A stretch of DNA of 64,000 nucleotides from Proteromonas lacertae. Taxonomy: Eukaryota; Sar; Bigyra; Opalinata; Proteromonadidae. Shown here piece after piece: positions 25,401 through 37,359 of the stretch. Location: assembly GCA_002245135.1 (NCBI GenBank), contig NGBS01001184.1, forward strand, positions 41,787-105,786, written 5' to 3'. The translations under genes and the position numbers were made by a program. The number at the start of each line of letters is the position of its first letter. The stretch's first letter is position 1. Below the pieces are notes generated by a model. That model was not told the origin of the DNA and ran no database searches. It saw only the letters and a list, made by a program, of their open reading frames with translations.

Positions 25401-26346
25401 AGCTTCAATCTTATCACCTTCTCGGAATGAAGATGAGCTTGTTATTGGTTTTTCATCTAATCCACCTCCGATCTTTCGAATATAATCGGATTTTACTCCA
25501 CTTTCTCTATCTCCATCATCATATCTAACATCATATGTTCCATCACGATTATCTCGACTTATCTCGCCTTTAAACCATCTCGCTCCACCATGATATCGAG
25601 CTTCAATCTTATCACCTTCTCGGAATGAAGATGAACTTGTTATTGGTTTTTCATCTAATCCACCTCCGATCTTTCGAATATAATCGGATTTTACTCCACT
25701 TTCTCTATCTCCATCATCATATCTAACATCATATGTTCCATCACGATTATCTCGACTTATCTCGCCTTTAAACCATCTCGCTCCACCATGATATCGAGCT
25801 TCAATTTTATCACCTTCTCGGAATGAAGATGAAGAAGATGAAAAAGGTTTTTTTAATGATGATATTGATGATGATTTACCTTCAGATGCTGGTCCTGATC
25901 CATAACCCTTTTGTACAGTACTTGAAGTACTAGATCTGGTAGTACTCGATAAACTTGCTGTACCTCGTTTTTTAACTAAAAATCTAGCTACTCCTTCTTC
26001 TACTTCACCACTGTCAAATTCTATTGTATATCTATTTAATATAATATGAATTAATACCCTCTTTCTGTAATTTTAAGTATTTTTCCTGGGGCATATTTTA
26101 GTTTACCTTTACCTCTGGCATCTACCAAATCACCTACTTGAAATTGATTTGTTGGCCTTTTAGTTACTGTAGTTGTTTTTGAACCTATATCTACATCTAT
26201 TTCAACACCTTTGCTTGAGTGTCCACCAACTGGTCTATCATCAAACGAACTTTTCCCCTCTCCACCACTCATTCGTTTACTTTCACTAAGACCTGGATCT
26301 CCTCTAATTTATATAATAAAATAATGAATATATACTTCCCTTCCAT
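19458..26346 (-). CDS. Giant Tudor-like repeat protein (about 33 modules)
   Basis: Two introns (26304-26335 and about 26041-26066) and a third exon of 6.6 kb; about 2,276 codons if the frame were continuous. N-terminus is Gly/Ser-rich (MEGKGDPGLSESKR), then one divergent module (FQVGDLVDARGKGKLKYAPG). Then 29 modules in an almost identical tandem array, then three at the C-terminus, the first of them divergent (EARYGGRSRYFPG). Each 66-residue unit has a Tudor/agenet-type barrel (FREGDKIEARYHGG, RWFKGEISR, GTYDVRYDDGD) and a linker with KPITSSSS. Such barrels bind methylated or other peptide ligands in the known families; the ligand here is unknown. The frame is interrupted inside the array (see findings), so either the consensus is wrong there or the product is shortened. 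Confidence 0.75.
20124..25835 (-). repeat. 29-copy, 198-bp coding tandem array
   Basis: Units start (plus-strand view) with GATCTTTCG at 20124, 20322, 20520 and so on every 198 bp to 25668. I see only a synonymous A/G change (AGT versus AGC serine codons), a terminal C/T change, and two 1-bp length differences near 21277 and 21473. Two more units of the same type lie at 19526-19921, separated by one divergent unit. The near identity, including silent sites, points to recent amplification or ongoing homogenisation by unequal exchange or gene conversion. Confidence 0.95.
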
Positions 26347-26451
26347 TTAAAAAAAACAAACAAATAGCTTGAGTTTTAAATTCAAACCTCAAATTTATAT
26401 TATTTGCTTGAAAGGATCAAGCTATAGAAACAGTTGTTTGTTGAAATTAAT
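26347..26451. promoter_or_regulatory. Divergent promoter with three GCTTGA-type motifs
   Basis: 105 bp between the Tudor-repeat gene (-) and the AXDND1-like gene (+). GCTTGA occurs at 26367-26372 and 26406-26411, and the complement TCAAGC at 26417-26422; the last two form an inverted pair 5 bp apart. Confidence 0.45.
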
Positions 26452-29400
26452 ATGTTACGTATGTGTTTAGTGTGTATTTGAATAGAAAATTCCGTCCCAA
26501 AACCTCCAAAAATAATAAATTTCAATAAACCAGCTAATCATCCAAATAGAAAAATCAAACTCCCTGATATTGATAGTCATGTAACAGTCGAATCTGTAAA
26601 ACAAACTAGAAGATATAGAACGTATTTTTATAATCTTTATATCATTAGAGAAGATGATCTGAAATTACTTGATAAAAAGCATAAGTATGAATTTAATTGA
26701 TTGTAATAAATAGATCAAAAATAAATTTAGTGTCCATTGATAAAATAAAGTCTCCAGTACAATCTGCTCCTAATTCTAGTCGAATAAACACAGATGACTT
26801 TCTTGTGAATAGTATTCTCACTATATCAAGTATATATTATCTGATTATTCATAATATGTCTATAGAAGGATATATTCCACCAATTAATATGCCATTAGAA
26901 ACAAAAATACCAGAAAAATATTACTTATATTCAGATACACCAATATATCATCCTCAAAGTGGAGAAACTAAAATTGAATATGCAAATGATCAATTACTGT
27001 GGGAAAGACGTTTATTTCCAGCTCATTTGCCTAAAGGAAGAGAACAAGTGATAATGTTAAGTCAAACTTTAGGTTTGATGTTAAAGCAAAGTCACAAAAC
27101 CATGTGTAATTTATTATCAAGTATTAGCAATAACAATAATAAAGAAAAAATGGATGAATTTATATGTAATTTCAATTTTGATGAAATATTGATGAATGAA
27201 TATAATATATGGGATATTATATTACATGAAGTAGGAAGACAATGTTATAGTGAGTGTAATGAAAGAGGAGAACTTATAGAAAAGATAAGAAGCCGATTAT
27301 TAGAATTATTCCAATTCAGTAATCAATTGTTTAATACATTAAAGTCTTTGCATATTAATTTGGGTGAAAGATATGTGTATTGTTTAACCGAATTAAATAG
27401 ACCATTTGAAGAAAGGGAAAAGGAGAGAAAAATAAAAGAAGAAGCAGAGAAAGAGAAGAGAATGAGTATATATATTTATATCATTGTTGTTAATATAATA
27501 AATAGGGGAATTAAGTAGTTTTTTAGAAGCTTCAAAGAATAATAAGAGATTTATTCAATTAACATTTGAGAAAATAAATCAACTTGAACAAAATTTTAAT
27601 AAGAAAGATACAAATAAAGAGTATATTTATACGTTAAATAAATAATAATTAGAAATTTCTGGGAAGGTGATTATAATACAATTCGTCATCATTTTATGGG
27701 ATTAGAAAGAAGTATTGACAACTTAGTAAAAACAAGAAATGCAGTAACAAAAAAGATTGAAGACATAACAAAGACTGATGAAGTTGATAAAACCAATGAT
27801 ATGATTGAAGATTGGGAGAATATGAGAATGCATGGCAAAACATTAACAGAAGTATATATATTATTAATTGATATTTATGTTTATAATTAGTATGAAAGAG
27901 AACAAGCAAGAGGAACATTAGCTGTAGCTGTGATTCAAAATATCTTAACAAAAAGAACTCAGAAAAATACAAAAACGTCAGAACAATTAAGACAAGAATT
28001 AAGTAAATTGAGTATTTATGATGATACTTCTAAAGTTTTAAATGTATATAATATTTTATTTATTGTTAATATATATTTTATATTTAGCAAGAGTATAACA
28101 CTGTTTGTGAGCAGATAAAGAATGATCAAGAGTTATCTCATCTATTGAAAGTCACTGAATTTGATAGTCAAGAAGCTTTAGATGAATTCATCTTAGAGAA
28201 TATGGGTAAAGAATACACGACTGCTTTATTAAGAATAAGAGATCAGATGGAAGGAAATGTATCAGGAAAAGGTGGTTTTTACATTCCAACTAATATGATT
28301 CAAGTATTATTCCTTTGTTTTACTTTTATTAATAGGCTTTAATATTAACTTCAATGTCTAATAAAATTTTTAAGAAAATGAAAGATGTATCAAGAAGATT
28401 ACAGTATATTTATATATTGATGTTATTGATAATGATAATAGAGAGAATTCAACTATTAGAGCTGCTGGCTTAGGAACTTATTTAGCTGTTAAAACAGGAA
28501 GAGATTTGTTGGATATTTTACAGACACAATTGAAAAATGAAATGTATAAAACAAAAGATCATTTAAGAGAATTAAAAATGAAAAAAATCCAAGCACAAGA
28601 TGAAGAAAGTCAACAACTCATACAAAATCAAATCGCTGTAGAAGATGTTTTAGCTCAATATAAAACAGTAGAGTATGAATCAGTTGAATTATTATCTAAT
28701 TATCTTAATAAACATTATCAATTGATATTAGATTTAGAATTATGTGATATGCAAATTGATCTTCTTAGACCAATTCATAACTTTATTGATCATATGAAAA
28801 TCAGCATAACTGATGAAGATAATGACAATTTATTGAAATCAATATATATAGTTAGTAAATCATATTCAAATGTATTTATATACATTTATTATTCTTAAAT
28901 TAGAATTGGGATTTAATGGCATTTTGTACTGTTGATGTTATGAAAGAAATATGTAAGAGAAATCCAGTAGAAAATGAAAAATCATTAAAGATATTAGCTG
29001 ATGTTAATTTTTATAAAGATTTATTGAAGAGATTAGATGAAAAGGATGAAATTGAGAATGTTAGAGAATTTGAGAAATGGAATGAGTTTTGTGATACAAT
29101 TAGAGAGTTAGGAAAAATGATAGTGCAGTATAATTATTGTTATTAGTAATATGATATTTTATAGATTAAAAGAATTGAGAGAAAAACAATCAAGTATTGA
29201 CTTTACTTTAAATGGATTAAATAACATAATTGTGGATTTAAAATCACTTCCTTCTCTTATTATTCAATTGCAATTACTCAGACTTCAAACTAAAAATTCT
29301 GATTTAGAATTATCCAATCATATTGCAGATGCTATAAAGTGTTTACAACAAGTGCCAATAAAGACAGAATTTTCAAATCCAGAATTTGAAAGAGATGAGA

Positions 29401-32400
29401 CTTTATATGATAAAGTAGCAATACAACCACAAGAAAAGAAATTAAAGAAAAAGAATAAAAAGAATACAAAATCAAAAGGTAGTATATTAAATGATACAAA
29501 ATCTACAAATCTTTCAACATCATCTCGAAGATCGAGTATTTATAGTAGTGGTAGAAGAAGGAGTTATTTGCCAAGTAGTAGAATGTCAGTGGTAGATAGT
29601 GATGATGATAATAGTCCAACTAAATCCAGAAATGGTTCAATTGATAATGGAAGTAATGATGTTATTGATGATGAAGAAGAAGATGAGGATGATGAAGAAG
29701 ATGAAGAAGATGAAAATGAAAATGATTTATCAGATGGTAATAAAAACACTAGAAGTGGAAAGAAATTATCACAAAAGGCAATGAATAGTGCAAGTTTAAT
29801 ACTGAATCGAAATAAAGGAACCAAGAAAGGTAAATCAAGTAGTAAACAACAGAAGTCTAGTAAGAGATTTAATACAAATAAGAGTAGCGCTTCATTAAAA
29901 GGAATAACTAATTCACCATCATCATCTCAAATGAATATTTCATCTTCTTCGCCTTTAAAGAATAATTATGAATCACCATCTCGTGTGAATAGTACTTATA
30001 ACTATCAAAGTAATAATAATAACAATAGTTATCCATATAATTTAGTTAAATCAAGTCCAAATACATACTCGAATGGTAATCTAAAGACATTTTCTAATTC
30101 AAACTCAAAATCTAATCTAAATTCATATTCAAATGATAATCCTTATTCTAATATGAACAATGGCCAAAGTGTTCTATTCAAAAGCACAATTGTATCAAAT
30201 CCTGTACTTAATTTGATCTACAAATCTCCATTTATTTTAAGTAGAAATGATGAATATGAAGATGATATGTTAGATGGAGAAATGGATATTACAACAGAAG
30301 AAAAAGCAAGAAGATTGTTGAAAGAATATGATGAAAAAGATGCAATTGATGTTCCAGTAACAAATACATTAGTTAATGAAGATGATGAAATAGAAGAAAT
30401 AGAAAAGAATAACAAAGAAAAGACAAAGAGACAGTTTGTTAAATCAATTATAAATCAATTGAATGATGCTGAAAAGGAAAGAGATAAAAGTGATCCAAAT
30501 TCTCTTATTAATCAATTACATAAACAAAAAGTCCCAATAATGAAAGAAGAAATAGAAGTCTATTTAGGTGTAAAGAAGATTGAAACTCCAAGAAACAAGA
30601 GATTAAAGGAAAAGAAGGCGGTTAAGAATAACACTGTTGATGGTTCAGTTCCAATAGAAGATGGTGATAGAATAGTCAAAGTATCTCCCCGATCAACAAC
30701 AGTACCAAATAGAAAAAGAATTAGTAGTAATCAACCAATGGTTACATATAGTCCAGTTCATAATACAAAGGCAAAAGATAAGGAAAGAGAATTGAATAGT
30801 CAAATAGAAAATAATGATAGTATTGTTAATCCACCAGATATGCTAGATGAAAATCATATTGAACCAACTTTATCATCATTTTTAAGTGTTACTATTCCAG
30901 CTGAAAAGAAAGAAGCAAAGTTAGAAACATCTAATGAAGTTTTAATTACTTCTCCATCTAAAATAGATGTAAAGAATGAATCTACTTCTACTGATTATGA
31001 AATTGAGAATCAATCATCAGTTCATAGCATTGGAAAAGAGTTCTTTGGTAGTATTAATAAGAATTATATAGATGAATCAGCCGAAATAGATGATAAAAAT
31101 GAAATACCTCATCTTTACATTGATACATCCGCTAGTTCTTTACAGCAAAAGCAACAACACTCTTCATCAGATGGTGATATTCCTATTAATGAATATGTAG
31201 ATGTAATTCCAAAAGAAGGTGTTATATCACCATCAGATGAAGATTATAATGATAATCAAATTGAGAATGAAATAGAGACAAATGGAGAAAGTCCAACAAT
31301 GACTAAGTTAAAGCAAGATTCATTGAGACAATCAAACAAATCAAAATCACCAATTGTTATTCCAGAGACTGGTCAATTACAATTACTATCAACTGATGAA
31401 GAAGTAACTCCATCATCTATTAGAAATATGAGTAATAGTGGTAGAAAGAAATCATATGATAATAGTAAATCAATATCTCCTCAATTACCTTATTATGAAA
31501 CATATGTTAGTGTGATAAATAATGATGAAAACTGTAAAGCTCCACCATTAGTTAGTCAAGAGCAAAGAAGAGAAGAATTGATAAAAATAGCAAAGGATAA
31601 TCAAGATAATGGAAATAATGATGACAAGATTGATGATTATCCTTTACCTATAGAATCAATAATGCCTCAACATCAACATCAATCACATTTATATGAAGAA
31701 CAAAATAGACGAAATGATGATAGTGATGAAGCATATGAAGATAGAGTCAATCAACAACAACAATTACCACCTCCTCAACATTATCGACATTTATCTCAGA
31801 AAGGAGAAGAAGAATCATTATATCCACAGCAACAATCAAATCAAATAGAACAATCACCACAACAAAAGTCATTATATCAACAAGACAATCATCTGCTAAG
31901 ACAGATGAGTGAAGAGTCTTCTCCTCTTCATAAATCAATTATTCGAATAGAAGAAGAAGAAGAAGATCATGTCTTATTATCTGTATATTATATTTCATGT
32001 ATTTATTATTAATATTATTAGAATGATTCTATTAAAGACTTAACAAATATTAGAGAAGAGTGTTTATCATCAATATTAGCTGATAAAGGTAAAGAAATAT
32101 TACTATTACAACAAGAGATTAGAAATCTTAATCATAAGCTTGACAGGTTAGAAAAAGAGACTAAATCATCAAAAAAGAAGAATAGTAATAAAGACAAAGT
32201 ATCAGAGAATGAATCAGTTGAGATAGAAAATGAATCATTTGATGTAGAAGAGAAATTACAAGTTAAAAATGATGATTCAAATAAAGAGAAAGATCTAACA
32301 TTGTTAGTAAGTAGCTTTGTAAGAAAAAAGAAGAATATAAAACCTGTGATTGAAAGAGTAAAAGCTGTATATTGATGTAATTATCATATATAATCCAATT

Positions 32401-33419
32401 AGATTCCATCAGAAAAATCATACAGTCTTCCCAAGGTTATAGGAATGATTTATGATATAGTAAAGAGTAGATTAGCAAAGAATTTAATCACTGATTCTTA
32501 CAGTGGATTAACATTGTATAATAATAATATAAATTTTATCAATAATGTTAATAGAAGTGAATACTTATATGAATATATTGCACAAAAGTATGGAAAGATT
32601 GATGCATTTGAGGAATATATAACATACTTCCTTAATGCATTACAGAAATATCGATATTCAAATTCAACAGTTTCAATGTTTACTAGATTCATTGATGGTA
32701 CATGGAATAATTCAATATTCTCACTGTTTTTATATGTATATATATTTATATTCAATGTATAGAGTTATGACTTATTAGACAAAGTGAAATGTGGAAAGAA
32801 ATTCGGTAATGGACAAATCAGTTTAGTTCCAATTATGGTATAATTATTAATATTATAGTATATTAATATCATATAGTTTGTTGATTTAATTGATGGAATT
32901 GTCACTTTAAGAACAGTTATAGGCAAAATTAATCCAAAATTTGAAATGTCCATAATAGAATTATTAGAAAAACAAAGTAAAATAGTTGAAATGAATCCTA
33001 GTGATGTTCAAAAGAAACTAAAATCAATCAGAAGTACAATGACTGTGTTAAGTGATTTACCTGATCAATATGTAATAAGTGGTAAATATAAAATAGATAA
33101 AATGAAAATATTAGAAACCATTTGTATGACTCAGATTATATTGGAAGATGGATTTAAGAATTATACAAAAACTACGTTTGAAGAATCTTTAAGTGATGTT
33201 TATAGTAATGGTGAATTACATAGAAATGAATTTGAGAAGTTTATTACTACGATGATACCTGGTACAAATCGTATTGGTATTGAAAAATACTGGAAGATGT
33301 GTTTCCCAGGTGCTGGTGTTATTCCACAATATAGTAGTGTTTCATTAATGCAAATTAATAAATTAGTTAATAATTGTAAGGAATTCAGGAAATATTTTAG
33401 AGAGATTTATGTTCCTTAA
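26452..33419 (+). CDS. AXDND1: Axonemal dynein light-chain-domain protein, AXDND1-like
   Basis: About 2,150 residues over 16 exons. The first exon is only seven bases (26452-26458), followed by a 27-nt intron. The N-terminal third holds QLLWERRLFP and VGRQCYSECNERGELIEKIR, which match the axonemal-dynein-light-chain-like domain signature (I/V-R-Q ... C-x-E-R-G-x-L). Long coiled coils follow, then a low-complexity region of about 600 residues (30000-31950: Ser/Asn, Asp/Glu and Gln runs). The C-terminus is a folded-looking helical segment ending CKEFRKYFREIYVP. Family members are axoneme-associated, so this is evidence for a cilium or flagellum. The C-terminal 350 residues may be a separate domain I do not recognise. 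Confidence 0.65.
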
Positions 33420-33508
33420 CTATTTAATTATTTTATTTCATTTAAAGTTGTTTTGTTACGATGATAAAAAGAAAAATATTTCAAAATAGTTTGAGAGGTT
33501 TGAAGAAT

Positions 33509-34505
33509 ATGAATCATAAACAAATCTTACTGGATCAAGCAAGAAGGGAATTAGAGAAGAGAAGAGTATCTATTCATTGTTATCTATATAGACAAACTGG
33601 ATGAGACCTCAGTCTAAAAAGCAATCAACAACGCAAGAGTATTTGATAGAATAATATTAAATAGACCAGTGAAAGAACAAAAGCAACAACCATCATACAC
33701 TCCGGTAGAAGTAGAAAGAAAATATCTATATTCTGCTCCAAATACAACTCCTTCATATACTCAACCACCAACAAATTCATATTTTAATCCTTTAGACATG
33801 TATATATTCGAATGTTATTATTTTAGAAACACAAATACAATAGATGAAGATGATGACTCAAATGAACCTTATAAATGTCCAGTATGTCATACTATGATGT
33901 CTACAGCTCCACATGATCCATTTATATCTAACACATGCTGTCACAGTATATGCAAGAGGTGTGTGTTTGAAGTAATGAATAATGAAGAAATGTATTGTCC
34001 ATTGTGCAATTCAAGAGTTGAATCTTTGGGAATAAATGAAACGCTCAAAAAAATGATAAAAGAGAAATTAGAAAGAGATAAAAATCGTATATTTATATTA
34101 ATTTATTGATGTATACTAGTTCCATCGAAAATACAATATCAAGAGCAATACATGAATTATCAAATTAGAGTATCTGCAATTCAAAGTGAAATTGAAAATC
34201 TAAAACAAGAATTAAACAATGATAAATCTCAGTTTCATGCATATCATAGCATATTAGATCAAATGCATCAGAAAGTATGAATTATGTTTATGTTACTGTA
34301 ATAGGAACAACAAATTATCGAAACTATAGAAGATTTAAAGAAAAAGTTAGATACTCTGAATACTCAAATGACAGCAACACAGAAAGAATCAGATGAATGT
34401 AATAATGCAATAAATGAAAAAGAGAAGAAGTTGAAGATATTAGAAGATACAGTAAAGCAATTAGAAGCTTCTATGGAAAAATGTGAGATATTCTTAAATA
34501 AATAG
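33509..34505 (+). CDS. RING finger / coiled-coil protein
   Basis: About 284 residues after five introns (26-33 nt; one 27-nt intron in the middle is a multiple of three). A basic N-terminus and a Pro/Tyr-rich linker precede a RING-type zinc finger: CPVC, then CCHSICKRC, then CPLC. The rest is a long coiled coil (IQSEIENLKQELNN, IEDLKKKLDTLN, KEKKLKILEDTVKQLEASM). Predicted E3 ubiquitin ligase, partner unknown. The promoter region contains TTTGAGAGGTTTGAAG rather than the GGCTTGA motif. Confidence 0.75.
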
Positions 34506-34575
34506 TAATTTAAATCTGTTTATTAACAGCAATAATAAGAAAACAACAAAATATAAAAAATGTGAAGTACATAAA

Positions 34576-35226
34576 TTAATCAGCATGATTAGACTTACTT
34601 GGATGAGATGGCTTATTTTGTTCTTTATATTCTTTTACTGGAGCGTCATTATACTTCTTTCCACCACGACTCCATGGAACATAACGATATTTAATCATAT
34701 GAGCAACTCTATCTTTCATTGTAACAGTGAACAATGTGATGAAATAAACTAAGAGAATTGGCCAATATGCTGGTATATCAAATACTTCCAAAAATGTACA
34801 TCCAAAAGCAATTAACGTAGCTTTTGTAATAGCATACCAAAATTTGAATTCTGGAACTTTACGGTAGAACGGTTGGAATTCATTGTCATTTTGCTCAGAA
34901 TTGAGTGGTAATAATGGATCAGCGTTTGGATCAAGATCGTTTGGAGATATAAATCCAAGAAATTGGTTTAGAATGTAAATGCCAAGTGCATATGTAATAA
35001 TATAATAACCTTGAAGTTTTACAACACGGTAAAAGTATAAAGCAATTAATAGAAAATATGATATCCATCTTAACTTAAAATAGACTGTAGCTTTATCTAA
35101 GTAATACTGAAACCTCCTACAATATAAATTAAGGTTATAACAAATATACAAATTAAGGCTTTCATTGATCGCTTCCCATTGAGAAGGTGTATGGTTAGTT
35201 GCACCAGTTTCATTGAGGACATCCAT
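34576..35226 (-). CDS. RER1: RER1, ER retention/retrieval receptor
   Basis: 205 residues after removing a 33-nt stop-free intron (35117-35149). Four membrane helices. Diagnostic segments: QGYYIITYALGIYILN, FLGFISP, FYRKVPEFKFWYAITKA, and MKDRVAHMIKYRYVPW near the C-terminus. Known role: Golgi receptor that returns ER membrane proteins in COPI vesicles. Divergent from the glucosidase II beta gene with a 73-bp gap containing GCTTGGCTTG (35281-35290). Confidence 0.93.
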   Translation of the reverse strand: MDVLNETGATNHTPSQWEAINESLNLYICYNLNLYCRRFQYYLDKATVYFKLRWISYFLLIALYFYRVVKLQGYYIITYALGIYILNQFLGFISPNDLDPNADPLLPLNSEQNDNEFQPFYRKVPEFKFWYAITKATLIAFGCTFLEVFDIPAYWPILLVYFITLFTVTMKDRVAHMIKYRYVPWSRGGKKYNDAPVKEYKEQNKPSHPSKSNHAD

Positions 35227-35299
35227 CTGTATATCTAACTCTTCTAAAAATAATAATGATAGAAGAAGTTCAAAATAAAAGCTTGGCTTGTAAGTTGAA

Positions 35300-36184
35300 A
35301 TGAAAAAAAGTTGGTTTTCTCATCTATTTTGTATATTGCTATCAGTTCGATATATAGATATATCTGTGCTTGTAAATATATTGTATTTTTCCCAATCTTT
35401 TTGTTTTGAATGCTTATCAGAGACAAATACGTTAATTACTATAGATGACAGTGTGGTGAATGATAATTATTGCGATTGTATGGGAGATGGTAAAGATGAA
35501 TTACTAACTTCAGCATGCTCACATATTTCACACTCATTTTCTTGTAGTACAACACATCTTCATCAAAAGAAAGTATTTACATCTAATATAAATGATGGAG
35601 TATTAATATAGAAATGATTATACTTTAGATTTGTGATTGTTGTGATGGATCTGACGAAATAATTGACTCAAAAAATACAAATCATTGCCCGTATGTATGT
35701 GAAGAGTATTTAAAGAATGATAAAATTGAAATTGAAAGAAATAACAAAATACTAAAAGATGGACATTCAATATATCTACACCGAGTTAAAGGTATGAAAA
35801 GACAGAAATTGGAATATATAAACAATATACAGAATTACACAGAATTCATACGATATTTAGACAAATTTAAGAATAGATTAAATCTGTTGAAAAAGGATTT
35901 ATCAATACTTCAGCATAATTGGAGAATTGAAATATCAAAATCGTTAATATATAATGATGATTATTCATTAAGTATGATATATATATATATATATGTTTAT
36001 ATATTATTATTATTATTATTATTATAGATTATTCACCATTTAAGATTAAAAACAAACAAAAACCATTAAAAGATATTAACAAAGATGAATATGATTATTA
36101 TAAAGGTAAAAATTGGGAATATTATTTAAAGAAAAGTAAAAATCAAAATCAAAAATATATCAATATAACTGTATAATATATATA

Positions 36185-36217
<33 letters not shown>

Positions 36218-37235
36218 ATGTGTATAGGATATAATAGAGAGTTATGTAAATGGAATTGTGTATATAAATTCAACTCAATATGATTTTTATTCATTTATTA
36301 AGCATTTAGAATTTCTAAAAACAAAAAGAGAAGCTGAGTATAAGAAGCCAATTCCTTTATCAAAAATGAGACAAAATAGTGGTTTAGGTCCAATAATAAA
36401 TGGAGGAAAGGTAGGAATAATTAGAGCCAAAAGATTGTTTGTTCAATTATTAGGAATATTATTTTCTCCAATCACTTTTACATTAGATTTTTGTAATTAT
36501 GTTTATAATAGAATATGTAAATTGCTTGATATACCACGATTAAGTAAAATGAAAGGAATTATAAAAGAAATCAAATCAAAGCTAAACACTTATATGATAT
36601 TGTATTTGAATAAAGTATTAGACATATTACCCTATTCAGTAAGTGATCCAATAATTGGAAGTTATATGAAAATAACTACACATTGGTTTTGGGATGAGTT
36701 TTGGAATTCACCATATCGATATTATAAATATTATTTTCCTTCGATTGATACAAATATATATGTATATATTTTATTCTATTTTGTAATTTAATAGTTGACA
36801 GATTATGATATTCTATCATCAATAATCAATACAATCGATTCACACAAAGACACAATGAACAAATCAATCACTGAGATGAATGATTGGATTAATAATTATA
36901 ATGAAACAATCACATCCTTTGGATTATACTCTTTTTATTATGATGGTGATAAATGTTATGACAAAGTGATAGAAAAGTATAAATACACTGTTTGTCCACT
37001 GAAAGAAGTAAAACAAGATTTTACTAGTTTAGGATCGTTTAATAGATGGGATAATACAACTAAAACTGCTTTTTATGATAAAGGTAAAAGTTGTTATGGA
37101 GGTCCAGATAGAAGTACAACAGTTCATTTTGAATGTGGTGTAAATGATGAGATTGTAAGTGTTAATGAATTATCTAAATGTGTATATGATATTGTGTTTA
37201 AAACACCCAATGAATGTATAAAGAAAGTAGAATAA
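35300..37235 (+). CDS. PRKCSH: Glucosidase II beta subunit
   Basis: About 585 residues. A hydrophobic N-terminus is followed by two LDLa-like Cys repeats (NDNYCDCMGDGKDE and ICDCCDGSDE, joined by the intron near 35601-35629), then a coiled coil. A middle region is poorly conserved. The C-terminal MRH (mannose-6-phosphate receptor homology) domain runs FGLYSFYYDGDKCYD, RWDN, CYGGPDRSTTVHFECG. Known role: with the alpha subunit, trims glucose from N-glycans in ER quality control. Unlike many homologues it ends CIKKVE and has no HDEL-type tail. Introns contain long TAT/ATT microsatellites (36000-36026, 36188-36215). Confidence 0.85.
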
Positions 37236-37359
37236 ATTTGTTTTTCATTTTTCCTAAAAAGTATTTATTTTGTTTTTTCTATTTATTTGTTGGATTAAAA
37301 AAAAAATATTAATAAAAAGATAGAAAAATAAAATAATAATAACGATTCTATTTATTTAT

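Noticed and set aside
20124-25835. CRISPR-like or satellite DNA array
   Set aside because: The period is 198 bp with no variable spacers, and it translates continuously into a Tudor-like 66-residue unit; it is a coding array.
29564-29824. Minus-strand Ser-rich ORF and plus-strand Met/Lys-rich ORF
   Set aside because: Both are shadows of the Asp/Glu-rich region of the AXDND1-like gene.
5604-36026. (AT)n and (ATT)n microsatellites as separate repeats
   Set aside because: Nearly all lie inside small introns and seem to be ordinary intron content, not independent features.
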